Below, piece by piece: positions 24,582-32,284 of a stretch of 64,000 nucleotides of DNA; positions within the stretch are counted from its first letter, which is position 1, and each line of letters begins with the position of its first letter. The notes under the pieces are model-generated. The model was not told where the DNA came from, did no database searches, and saw only the letters and a list, made by a program, of their open reading frames with translations. The DNA is taken from the NCBI GenBank assembly GCA_041389725.1, contig JAWKRG010000005.1:124001-188000 (forward strand). Direction: 5' to 3'. A program made the position numbers and the translations under genes. Source of the DNA: Polyangiaceae bacterium. Its GTDB lineage: Bacteria; Myxococcota_A; Polyangia; Polyangiales; Polyangiaceae.

Positions 24582-26822
24582 GTGCTGCTCGACGCGGGGG
24601 TGAACTCGTGGCAGACAAGCAGACAAGCAGACAAGCAGACAAGCAGACAAGCAGACAAGCAGACAAGCAGACAAGCAGACAAGCAGACAAGCAGACAAGC
24701 AGACAAGCAGACAAGCAGACAAGCAGACAAGCGACGGCGATCGTTCCTCGCTTTGATCGCAACAGTCGCAGCGGTCGGTTGCTCGACGGAGCAAGAAGGG
24801 CCCGTCTCGCGCAGTTTCGCTGAGATCACCAAGGCAGAGGCGCCGCAGCTGTCCGCCGCTGAAGTGCAGAACCTCACTCGGTCGGTCCGCGAGGAATCTG
24901 ACGGCACGCGAAGCGAACTCGCCGGCGATGCGCGCTGGAGCTTCGCTCCATCCACGCCGGCGGAGTTGGCGTCGGGTGCGTCTGCTTTACCAGCGGAGCT
25001 CGCGGGCGGTATAGATGTGACCGCCGATGGGAAGTCCCGCGTCCTGTCGAAGCTTGCAGCCCTTTCACCCGACTCAGAAACGGAAGTCGTCGTGGAGCTG
25101 GAGGGGCCCCCGCTTCCACGCTTCTCGAGCGCAGACAGTCAGCGCAGCGCGGAGATCTCAACATATGCTGCAGCCTTGGCACCGACATTTGATGCCATCC
25201 AAAAGAAGTCCGCGGATTTCGGCGTCGTGACCTACGGTGCTGCCTGGCTGAATCGCAGCGTCGTTCTCAAGGGGCCGGCCTCTTCGTTGTCGTCGATGGT
25301 TGCTCTGCCTGAGGTCACCCACGCGTCACTGAACGATGGCAAGCCCATCGAGCTCGCGGATCAGGACAAGTGCTATGCGTCGCTGCCAGGAAACACATGG
25401 GGCATCGACGGGCAGTCGTGGCGCGTCGGAACCCGCGACAGCCTGCTCAGCATCAACTACAGCGGTGATACCGGCGGACGTGCGGGAAGTCGCGAGCGCG
25501 TAGCCGTGCTCGATAGCGGGTTTGCCGTGCGCGCGCATCATGCTTTTCGTTTTGCCGCCTCCAGCCCGCCCGGCGACCGCTTTCTTGTAACCAAGTTCTG
25601 TTCTTCCACGTCCTGCACGACGACGTCCGATCCTGGCGGTCTGAATCACGCGAACGCCGTTACGCACTGGGCTGTGGGCAACGTGGAGTCGGGGCGTGAT
25701 CCGAACTGCTCTTGGCTGATGGGGGACATTCGCAGCGGATCCCGCGCTTCAGGGGCGCATATTCTGGCGTACGACGTGTTTAGCGGGTGTGCAGCGGGGC
25801 GTCTGGGTATTCAGGACGCGGTTGCCCAAGGCGCCGACATCGTGAACATGTCCGTTGGATACGCCCAGACGGTGCCGTGTGACAGTACGTACGACTGCGG
25901 CGGTCTCAACTCGGCCATCCGGAGCGCAACCGATCAAGGCGTGTTGATCGTGGGTGGTGCAGGAAACAAGCCCTGGCCGGGAGCCTGCAACGTGGTGTAT
26001 CCGAACACCAGACCTGAAGTCCTCACGGTCGGCGGAGTCAATACCCAGAACCGCACCACGGACTTCAACTCGACCGTCCTTCATGGGGAGAGCAGCGGCG
26101 GCGCGATGCTCATCCACATGGCGACTGGCACTTGGGGCTACGACACGGTTGTCGACCTGGTTGGTCCCTATGTCGTCAACTTCACCGGCGCGACGTCGCC
26201 TGACTGGTACGCGAACTCCGCAAACACCGTTTTTACCGGTACTTCGGTTGCGTCGCCGGCAGTTGCGGGAAGTGCCGCGCGGGTGCTCGATGGATTTCGC
26301 TCTATCGGCTGGCCGGAGAACGCACGCACGCTGCGCTTGAACCTGCTGCTCATGGGTGATGCGGCTGATGGTGCAACTCAGGACCGACTTTTCGGCGCGA
26401 GCTACACCTGGGGTTACGGTCGGCCGCACGTCACCGTGCCCGCCGCGGGATGGGCGGCGGGACCGAGTTGGTGGGGGCAAAGCCCTTTCACGCTGCAACC
26501 GGGTGTCACCGCCTACGGTTGCGTCAACGGTTGTCAGCCGATGCCCAGCAGCGTGCGGCAATACAACTGGGTCCTGTTTTACGAAGACGCCGACCTCACC
26601 TGGACGCCGTATGTTGGTATCCAGATCAAGGATCTGGATACCGGGCAAGTGATTCGCCAGGACATCTCTCACTCCCAAACCAAGCGCATCCAGCTTCGCG
26701 ACGGCGAGATCTGGGGCCGCAGACTTCAGCTCGTCGTCATCCCGTACCAAATGTGGGGGAGCTACACCATGTACTCGGGTGACTTCTTCCACTCGGACTC
26801 GGCTGGGTGGACATACCACTAA
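24582..26822 (+). CDS. Subtilisin-like (S8) protease lipoprotein with repeat-controlled 5' end
   Basis: 746 residues if started at GTG 24582; GTG 24600 is an in-frame alternative. Residues about 12-50 are the octapeptide TSRQADKQ repeated, encoded by an 8-bp DNA repeat. Then comes RRRSFLALIATVAAVGC, a lipoprotein signal (Cys67) with no start codon between it and the repeat, so the repeat must be translated. A propeptide-like region (about 80-280) precedes the S8 domain: D311 in VAVLDSG, H356 (or H362) in LNHANAVTH, GGAGN oxyanion region, S555 in FTGTSVASPAVAG. A beta-rich C-terminal part follows. The start with the best ribosome-binding site (GTG 24608, after GGGGG) is out of frame by one base at the present repeat number. 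Confidence 0.88.
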   Translation: MLLDAGVNSWQTSRQADKQTSRQADKQTSRQADKQTSRQADKQTSRQADKRRRSFLALIATVAAVGCSTEQEGPVSRSFAEITKAEAPQLSAAEVQNLTRSVREESDGTRSELAGDARWSFAPSTPAELASGASALPAELAGGIDVTADGKSRVLSKLAALSPDSETEVVVELEGPPLPRFSSADSQRSAEISTYAAALAPTFDAIQKKSADFGVVTYGAAWLNRSVVLKGPASSLSSMVALPEVTHASLNDGKPIELADQDKCYASLPGNTWGIDGQSWRVGTRDSLLSINYSGDTGGRAGSRERVAVLDSGFAVRAHHAFRFAASSPPGDRFLVTKFCSSTSCTTTSDPGGLNHANAVTHWAVGNVESGRDPNCSWLMGDIRSGSRASGAHILAYDVFSGCAAGRLGIQDAVAQGADIVNMSVGYAQTVPCDSTYDCGGLNSAIRSATDQGVLIVGGAGNKPWPGACNVVYPNTRPEVLTVGGVNTQNRTTDFNSTVLHGESSGGAMLIHMATGTWGYDTVVDLVGPYVVNFTGATSPDWYANSANTVFTGTSVASPAVAGSAARVLDGFRSIGWPENARTLRLNLLLMGDAADGATQDRLFGASYTWGYGRPHVTVPAAGWAAGPSWWGQSPFTLQPGVTAYGCVNGCQPMPSSVRQYNWVLFYEDADLTWTPYVGIQIKDLDTGQVIRQDISHSQTKRIQLRDGEIWGRRLQLVVIPYQMWGSYTMYSGDFFHSDSAGWTYH
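24613..24732 (+). repeat. Fifteen tandem copies of an 8-bp repeat (AGACAAGC)
   Basis: AGACAAGC repeats 15 times without a mismatch. Because 8 is not a multiple of 3, gain or loss of one unit changes the downstream frame. All three frames encode the same octapeptide cycle and none has a stop, so the array can be read through whatever the frame. It sits between the possible starts and the signal peptide of the S8 protease, the position of classic phase-variation repeats. Confidence 0.97.
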
Positions 26823-26833
26823 TGGAGGCAGCC

Positions 26834-27223
26834 ATGGAATCCACGAATCTCGCCTTCGCCCTGCTCCTCGGCATGCTTGCAGGGTGCGCAAGCTCTGCCG
26901 CGCCCAGCGAAAAGGCCGACTCAGGAGGCGCTCCGTTCTGTCCGCCGAGCGGCCAAGCGTGTCCCGCCGGCTGCGTCGTCGTGTCAGGGTCTCCTGTGCA
27001 AGCAACCTGCATTGAGAAGGTCTCGACGCCAGTCGGGTGCGCACCAGAGGGGGCATTCACTCTTGACTCGGTGTGTGTGCGTGGGACGGCGCCGGACTCC
27101 GGTGCGTACATCCTTCCGTCCGGCACCTACGGCAATTGGCTCACCCAGCCCGACGGCGGCTTCGAGTGGTGCACTGATGAGCGCATAGTGGATGGTTCGC
27201 TAAAGTCGACCTGTGAACCATGA
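26834..27223 (+). CDS. Small Cys-rich lipoprotein, paralogue 2 of 3
   Basis: 129 residues from the ATG at 26834 with GGAGG eight bases upstream, 11 bp after the protease stop. Signal MESTNLAFALLLGMLAGC (Cys18); then CPPSGQACPAGCVVVSG and a C-terminal half nearly identical to paralogue 1. It is probably cotranscribed with the protease. Could be a partner, substrate or inhibitor of it; that is inference from position only. Confidence 0.78.
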   Translation: MESTNLAFALLLGMLAGCASSAAPSEKADSGGAPFCPPSGQACPAGCVVVSGSPVQATCIEKVSTPVGCAPEGAFTLDSVCVRGTAPDSGAYILPSGTYGNWLTQPDGGFEWCTDERIVDGSLKSTCEP

Positions 27224-27244
27224 CCGCACGCACACGGCAACAGG

Positions 27245-27652
27245 ATGACCGCGGCTCGGGATGAACGATCAACCGCCGCGGTAGGCGCTCGGTGTTTCCT
27301 CGGCATGCTCCTCGTCCTAGTCGCGGGTTGCGCAGGCGCGGTTGCCGAGGAGGCTGAGGCCGGGCCATGCCCGGCGAGCGCGAAGTCGTGCCCGGCAGGT
27401 TGCCGTCCGGTGGTGGGGTCTCGGATCGGAGACACATGCGTGGACAGGCAAGTGGTGCATCTCGGCTGCGGGCCCGTAGACCTAGTCAGTCTCGGCGAGT
27501 TCTGCATTCATCGCGTTGGTCCGGACGCTGGCGCCTACCTGCTGCCCCCTGGCTCTGCCGGCCCATGGTTGACGGCGAACGGGCGCTTTGCTCACTGCAC
27601 CAGCGAACGCATCCTGCCGGATGGTTCACCGAAGCCGCCATGTGATCCGTGA
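27245..27652 (+). CDS. Small Cys-rich lipoprotein, paralogue 3 of 3
   Basis: 135 residues with the signal ending LVAGC (Cys29). Keeps the family skeleton: CPASAKSCPAGCRPVVG, GAYLLPPGSAGPWLT and the end CTSERILPDGSPKPPC, at moderate identity to the other two. It starts 21 bp after paralogue 2, so these form a tandem pair after the protease. Confidence 0.75.
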   Translation: MTAARDERSTAAVGARCFLGMLLVLVAGCAGAVAEEAEAGPCPASAKSCPAGCRPVVGSRIGDTCVDRQVVHLGCGPVDLVSLGEFCIHRVGPDAGAYLLPPGSAGPWLTANGRFAHCTSERILPDGSPKPPCDP

Positions 27653-27768
27653 GGCATGCGCACGTACACACGCGGAACAACACGGTCACGCTGCAGACCG
27701 CGGCCTTCGTAGCACAGGCGCGGAGTGACGCGAGCACGGACGTGGATCTGTGGCCGCGGGGGCTGATT

Positions 27769-27810
27769 GCGGGATTAGCGTGCCGCGGCGGCGAGGGTTT
27801 AGACCCAAAA
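27769..27810 (-). repeat. Dispersed intergenic element, copy A4 (TAATCCCGC type)
   Basis: On the minus strand TTTTGGGTCTAAACCCTCGC, a GC-rich middle and GCTAATCCCGC. Closely matches copies A1 and A5. Lies between two convergent genes. Confidence 0.7.
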
Positions 27811-27838
27811 CAAACGACTGACTGAAGCGTAGCCGCGT

Positions 27839-28606
27839 TCAGTTCTGTAGCTTGGGGTCGCGGATCAGGACGCAGCCCCAGCCGTCGTAGTCGCCGTCGT
27901 GGGGTGCTGCCATCTCCACCAGGGACATCACCAGATCGTGGATGTAGTTGAGTTCGACTCCGTCGTCGCGGTGAAGTGAAAGCCCAAAAGCGCGCTCCAG
28001 AGTCTCGTCAGGGTCCAGCACGTTGCAGCGGAAGCCGAGCGCTGCCGCCTCTTTGGCGAAAGCGTCGCGGCGATCCGCATCCGGGAAGAACAAGAAGTGG
28101 TCGACTTCACGAGGGACGCTCAGGGGATCGCCTTGCGCTTCGAGCTGCTGCACCACGCGGCGATCCATGATCCAGCGCCAGCGCTCTTCGTCGGGTACGA
28201 GGAACTCGTGGTAGTAGCCCCACTCCGGATCTTCCTTGCTCCCGATGCGATAGCCGCGTTCGACGTCCTTGAGTGCTTCGACGACCACCGCTTCCAGGGT
28301 CTCTTCTTTGCCGGCGGCGCCGTAGAAGGTCAGCTGCCAATCGCCGTGATTGCGCAGGCGGCCCACGTAGGTGAAGCCCGCCTCCTGCGCGCTCGCGGTG
28401 ATGGCGTCTTCCAGCGCCCAGAGCAGCTTCGCGTCGTCGGTGCTGCCCATGCCGTGGTCGTCGGGGTCGAGCATCTGCAGGCCGGCGTAGTAGAGCGTGT
28501 CGAGCGCCGGGCGCTCCTGCAGGTACTGGAAGTCGAGGAAGATGCTCGCGGGCGCGTCGTCCACGCGGCAGTAGTAGAAGTCCCAGTCGCCTTGCTCGTC
28601 GCTCAT
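27839..28606 (-). CDS. DUF695 plus RraB-like two-domain protein
   Basis: 255 residues, cytoplasmic. The N-terminal half (about 5-135) fits DUF695: WDFYYCRVDDAPASIFLDFQ and GFTYVGRLRNHGDWQLTFYG. The C-terminal half (about 150-250) resembles RraB/DUF1260 proteins, with LFFPDADRRDAFAKEAAALG. RraB in enterobacteria inhibits RNase E; whether this protein acts on an RNase is not known. Such DUF695-RraB combinations are usually stand-alone genes. Confidence 0.75.
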   Translation of the reverse strand: MSDEQGDWDFYYCRVDDAPASIFLDFQYLQERPALDTLYYAGLQMLDPDDHGMGSTDDAKLLWALEDAITASAQEAGFTYVGRLRNHGDWQLTFYGAAGKEETLEAVVVEALKDVERGYRIGSKEDPEWGYYHEFLVPDEERWRWIMDRRVVQQLEAQGDPLSVPREVDHFLFFPDADRRDAFAKEAAALGFRCNVLDPDETLERAFGLSLHRDDGVELNYIHDLVMSLVEMAAPHDGDYDGWGCVLIRDPKLQN

Positions 28607-28691
28607 GGGCGGACTCTACGCGAGTCCGCCCGCGAACGCATGAGCCGGATCGCTCAACTCGAGCGATATGCCTGTGGTATCGCTGATCAGG

Positions 28692-29294
28692 TCACTTCAC
28701 CAGCACACACTGGTTTGCTTTGCAGTCCACCGGCGGCGGCGCGAGGCACGAGGGAATGGGGCATGGATTCGCTTGCGCCCACTTGGTGCAGTGCTGGGTC
28801 CAGGCCTTGCTGCGAGTTTCGTTCTCGGCCTTGGACAGCGCGATGGCGGGGCAGAGCACGCAGTAGCAATCCGCCGTGCTGTTGATGGGCTTGGTGTAGG
28901 CGCTGACCATGCAGTCGCCGGGCACCTTGCATTGCAGCGTGTCCGATCCGCCGGTTCCGCCGCTGTTGTTGCCGCCGGTACCGCCGGTGTTGGCGCCGCC
29001 GCTTCCGCCTATGCCGCCGTCGGTCGACGAGCCGCCGGCTCCGCTGCTTCCGCTCGCGCCGCTGCTTCCGCTCGCGCCGCTGGTTCCGCCCCCGCCGCTG
29101 CTGCCACTCGCACCGCCGCTGCCGCCATCGGTCGACGAACCGCCGGAGCCGCTGCTGCCGCCGTCGGTCGACGATCCGCCCGAGCCGGAGCTTCCCCCGC
29201 CGCTGCCGCCCGTTCCCTGCGAAGTGTCATCGCTGGATCCACACCCCGCCGCCACGAGTCCGGCGGCCACGACAATGAAAGCGATTCGATGCAT
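28692..29294 (-). CDS. Cys-rich lipoprotein with Gly/Ser linker
   Basis: 200 residues from the ATG at 29294 with GAGGGAGA upstream. Signal MHRIAFIVVAAGLVAAGC (Cys18), then about 90 residues of Gly/Ser blocks with STDGGSSGSGG and SGASGSSGASG units, then a C-terminal domain of about 70 residues with nine cysteines (CKVPGDCMVSAY, CYCVLCPAIALS, CPIPSCLAPPPVDC). Same architecture as the lipoprotein at 12522-13208. Divergent from rpoZ. Confidence 0.75.
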   Translation of the reverse strand: MHRIAFIVVAAGLVAAGCGSSDDTSQGTGGSGGGSSGSGGSSTDGGSSGSGGSSTDGGSGGASGSSGGGGTSGASGSSGASGSSGAGGSSTDGGIGGSGGANTGGTGGNNSGGTGGSDTLQCKVPGDCMVSAYTKPINSTADCYCVLCPAIALSKAENETRSKAWTQHCTKWAQANPCPIPSCLAPPPVDCKANQCVLVK

Positions 29295-29462
29295 CGATGT
29301 CTCCCTCTGCTGGCGGGCGTCCGGCGCCCAAAGACCAAGAATTGACCAGCATAGCTCAGAAAGGCGAGTCTGCGCGGGCACTGAACCCAAAAGCAGTACG
29401 CACCTTGGTTGCGCGACCCAGGCGCTTCGGCTAGGTTCGCGGCCCTTTTCAAGGAGGCCCGG

Positions 29463-29705
29463 GTGGCACGCGTTACCGTCGAAGATTGCTTGGAGCACGA
29501 GGAAAACCGATTCGCACTGGTGGTGCTCGCATCGCATCGCACGCGCCAGCTGATGAAGGGATCTCCCGCGCTGGTCAACGCGAAGAACAAGGCCGCCGTC
29601 GTCAGCCTGCGCGAGATTGCGAAGGGCCGCGTGTACTGGCACCGCCCCAGTGAAGAGGTCGTGCGCGAGTACATCGCCGAGATTCAGGCCGCCGAGCCGC
29701 AGTGA
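29463..29705 (+). CDS. rpoZ: RNA polymerase omega subunit
   Basis: Small subunit that helps assemble beta-prime into RNA polymerase. 80 residues from the GTG at 29463, which has AAGGAGG at ideal spacing. The sequence MARVTVEDCLEHEENRFALV followed by LASHRTRQLMKGS is the conserved omega core; the C-terminus is short, as in other deltaproteobacterial omegas. The stop overlaps the start of the methyltransferase gene (GTGA), giving tight coupling. Confidence 0.93.
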   Translation: MARVTVEDCLEHEENRFALVVLASHRTRQLMKGSPALVNAKNKAAVVSLREIAKGRVYWHRPSEEVVREYIAEIQAAEPQ

Positions 29706-30556
29706 GCTCGCGCCGTCCGCGTCGCGCGCCGGGACTGGCAGCCGCGGACTTGGGTCAGGTCGGGGATCTCGGGTCCCTGGCGCACTACGCCGACGCGGCG
29801 TATTACGATCGCACCTATCGTAATCGCGCGTCCGACGTCGCTTGGTACGTGCGTCGCGCGAAACAGGTCGGGGGCGAGGTGCTGGAGCTCGGCGCCGGAA
29901 GTGGACGCGTAGCGCTCGAGGTCGCTCGCGCGGGTCTGTCGGTCACCGCGGTGGATCTGTCGCGGCCCATGTTGCGCGCGCTGGAGGCGAAGCTCGAGCA
30001 AGAGCCGGAACTGCGCAAGCGCGTTCGGGTGAAGCATGCAGACTTCACCAAGCTGGCGATACGCCGCAAGTTCGCGCTGGTCACGGCGCCCTTCAACGTC
30101 GTGCTGCACCTCTACGGTTTGGACGAGGTGCGCGCCTTCTTCGCCACCGTGCAGCGGCACTTGCAGCCTGGTGGCATGTTCGCCTTCGACTTCTCGATGC
30201 CTCAGCCCGACGATTTGGCGTTGGATCCCAACAAGCGCTACTTCGCGCCGCGCTTTCGGCACCCGACCACCGGCGTGCTCACGCGTTACGCCGAACGCTT
30301 CGAGTACGATCCCCTGCGGCAGCTGCTCGTGGTGTGGATGGAGTTCTTTCCCGAAGACGGCAGCCCGGCGTGGACCGTGCCGCTGACCCATCGGCAGTTC
30401 TTTCCCCTGGAGATGCGCGCCCTGTTGGAGGCCGCGGGCTTTCGCGGCATCGAGTACTTCGGCGACTTCAGCGAGGCGGCTCCCGACGCCCAGACGGATT
30501 CCATTGCCGTCATCTGCCGTGGGTCGGGCCGAAAACCCGCGCAACGGCGGCGGTGA
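29702..30556 (+). CDS. Class I SAM-dependent methyltransferase
   Basis: 284 residues from the GTG overlapping the rpoZ stop. Motif I VLELGAGSGRVALEVA (60-75), motif II VTAVDLSRPML, motif IV ALVTAPFNVVLHL and LQPGGMFAFDFSMP identify a UbiE/Methyltransf_25-type enzyme. Substrate unknown. Cotranscription with rpoZ and a dnaJ-like gene suggests a general cell function rather than a secondary-metabolite role. Confidence 0.85.
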   Translation: MSSRRPRRAPGLAAADLGQVGDLGSLAHYADAAYYDRTYRNRASDVAWYVRRAKQVGGEVLELGAGSGRVALEVARAGLSVTAVDLSRPMLRALEAKLEQEPELRKRVRVKHADFTKLAIRRKFALVTAPFNVVLHLYGLDEVRAFFATVQRHLQPGGMFAFDFSMPQPDDLALDPNKRYFAPRFRHPTTGVLTRYAERFEYDPLRQLLVVWMEFFPEDGSPAWTVPLTHRQFFPLEMRALLEAAGFRGIEYFGDFSEAAPDAQTDSIAVICRGSGRKPAQRRR

Positions 30557-30602
30557 GACTGCTTGCCCCGGCGCCCGGGCGTACTTACTTTGAGCGGACG
30601 AG

Positions 30603-31517
30603 ATGGCCAGGGATTTCTACAAAGAGCTGGGTGTCAATCGGGACGCCGGCGCGGACGAAATCAAAAAGGCGTACCGCAAGCTGGCGGCGGAGCTGCACCC
30701 GGACCGGAACCCCGGGAACAACGAGGCCGAGGAGCGCTTCAAGGCGGTCAATCGCGCCTACCAGACCTTGAGCGATGCCAAGTCGCGCAAGCTCTACGAC
30801 GAGTTCGGTGAGGACGGTTTGCGCGAGGGATTCGATGCGGAGGCGGCGCGCGCCTACAAGCGCGCGGCGGGCCGGGGCGGCAACATCGGCTTCGAGGACA
30901 TCTTCGGAGCGGCGCAGAACAGCGGCATTGGCGATCTGTTCGGCGACCTGTTCGGCGGGGGACGTGGCCGGCGGCGGGCCGCGAAGGGTCCGGACGTCGC
31001 GAGCGAAGTGACCGTCGATTTTCTCAGTGCGATTCGAGGCGCAACACTGAAGCTGCGCGTGCAAGACGGTGGCGAAGAAGTGTCCGTGCGCATCCCGGCG
31101 GGCGCGGCCGACGGCGACCGCGTGCGCGTTCCGGGTCACGGCGCTCCCGGCATGCTCGGCGGGCAGCCCGGAGATCTGCTGCTGAGCATTCGCGTCTCGC
31201 CCCATCCGCTGTTCGAGCGCGAGGGGTTGGATCTCTACCTGGACTTGCCGATCACGCCCGGCGAAGCCTACCGCGGCGCGAAGGTGCGCGTGCCGACGCC
31301 CGAAGGCACCGTGACGCTGACCGTGCCCTCGGGCGCGCAGAGCGGCCAGGTCGTGCGTTTGCGCAGCAAGGGCGTGAAGCGCGGCAAGCGCACCGGTGAC
31401 TTCTACGTGCGCTTCTTGGTGCGGCTGCCGGAAAGCCGAAGCGACGACGTGGAAAAGGCGATTCAAGCCCTCGACGCGGCCCTGGGTCAGGACGTGCGCG
31501 CCGGGCTGCAGGTTTGA
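30603..31517 (+). CDS. DnaJ/CbpA-type J-domain cochaperone
   Basis: Stimulates Hsp70 (DnaK) ATPase and delivers clients. 304 residues: J domain 1-70 with HPD (32-34) and YQTLSDAKSRKLYDEFG, a Gly/Phe region with IGDLFGDLFGGGRG, then the two beta-barrel substrate domains (about 130-300; VRIPAGAADGDRVRVPGHG, PITPGEAYRGAKVRVPTPEG). The CxxCxGxG zinc repeats are absent, so it is a type II (CbpA-like) protein. It ends the rpoZ-methyltransferase group. Confidence 0.93.
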   Translation: MARDFYKELGVNRDAGADEIKKAYRKLAAELHPDRNPGNNEAEERFKAVNRAYQTLSDAKSRKLYDEFGEDGLREGFDAEAARAYKRAAGRGGNIGFEDIFGAAQNSGIGDLFGDLFGGGRGRRRAAKGPDVASEVTVDFLSAIRGATLKLRVQDGGEEVSVRIPAGAADGDRVRVPGHGAPGMLGGQPGDLLLSIRVSPHPLFEREGLDLYLDLPITPGEAYRGAKVRVPTPEGTVTLTVPSGAQSGQVVRLRSKGVKRGKRTGDFYVRFLVRLPESRSDDVEKAIQALDAALGQDVRAGLQV

Positions 31518-31845
31518 GGCGCGCGGCGGGCGGCGTGCGCGGGTGGCGTGCGCTGCGGGCGGGGATGCGCGTCGGGCAGCGTGCCTGCCTTCCGTATCGT
31601 CAGCGTGGTTCCTGACTGTTGATGGTGTGTCGGTTGAGCCCAGTGGGCGAGAGGGCTGATGGGGAGGTGGGCTGGTGGCAGCGTTGCTTTCTGCCAGCGT
31701 GGTTCCTGACTGGTGGGCGCCGTGCTTTCTGCTAGCGCGACTGTTGGCTGGCGAGTCGGTGCGCCGGCATGCTGGCGGGAGGGACGGAGCATGCGCACCG
31801 GAGCACCGGAGCGGACCGGACGAAGCTGATTCGGACGGCGCGGCG
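31518..31845. other. Intergenic region with short direct repeats of family C
   Basis: CAGCGTGGTTCCTGACTG occurs at about 31601 and 31695, and a relative CAGCATGGTTCCTGGCTG at about 63207. Both sites precede HNH-type coding sequence. No gene or hairpin recognised. The in-frame region just before 31846 may be decayed coding sequence of the HNH remnant. Confidence 0.5.
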
Positions 31846-32115
31846 ATGGAACACAGCCGACACTTGCCTGCCGAGGTGCGCCGAGCGGTTTGGAAACGCG
31901 ATGGCGGCAGGTGCGTCTTCACTGATGCACGCGGCCAGCGCTGTCGGGAGCGCGGCGGTCTCGAGTTCCATCACGAGATCGCCTTTGCGAAGGGAGGGAG
32001 GCACGTCACCGAGTTGGTGAGTCTGCGATGCAGGGCGCACACCGCCTTGGCGGCCGCGGAGGATTTCGGCAAAGCGCACGTAGCGCGGTGCATTTGGAGC
32101 AGCGGCGCGAGCTAG
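31846..32115 (+). pseudogene. HNH endonuclease C-terminal remnant
   Basis: 89 residues holding only the last part of a myxobacterial HNH nuclease: RHLPAEVRRAVWKRDGGRC, then FTDARGQRCRE, LEFHHEIAFAKGG and VSLRCRAHTAL. Full-length relatives have several hundred residues in front of this. The HH pair and metal cysteines are kept, but the usual Asn before the LRCRAH segment is replaced (VTELVSLRC). So it is a truncated, probably inactive copy. Compare the HNH 5' end at the right edge of the window. Confidence 0.75.
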
Positions 32116-32284
32116 GGCTTGTGCCCGCGGTCGGGGGCAGCGTGTGGGTCAGCGCGGACTGGCTGAAGTCCCGCATCGGGTTTCCGCAACAGCGCGATCG
32201 GGTCAGGACCGGAGCATGGGGCCGAACCAGAGCGACCACGCGGGATGGCTGACGGCTTGGCGGGTCGCCGTGCCGATTGGCGGG

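Noticed and set aside
24613..24732. CRISPR array
   Set aside because: Units are 8 bp, contiguous and without spacers; no cas genes.
24446..24794. Minus-strand frames rich in CLLVCLSA repeats, looking like a membrane protein
   Set aside because: This is only the complement of the AGACAAGC array; similarity comes from the repeat.
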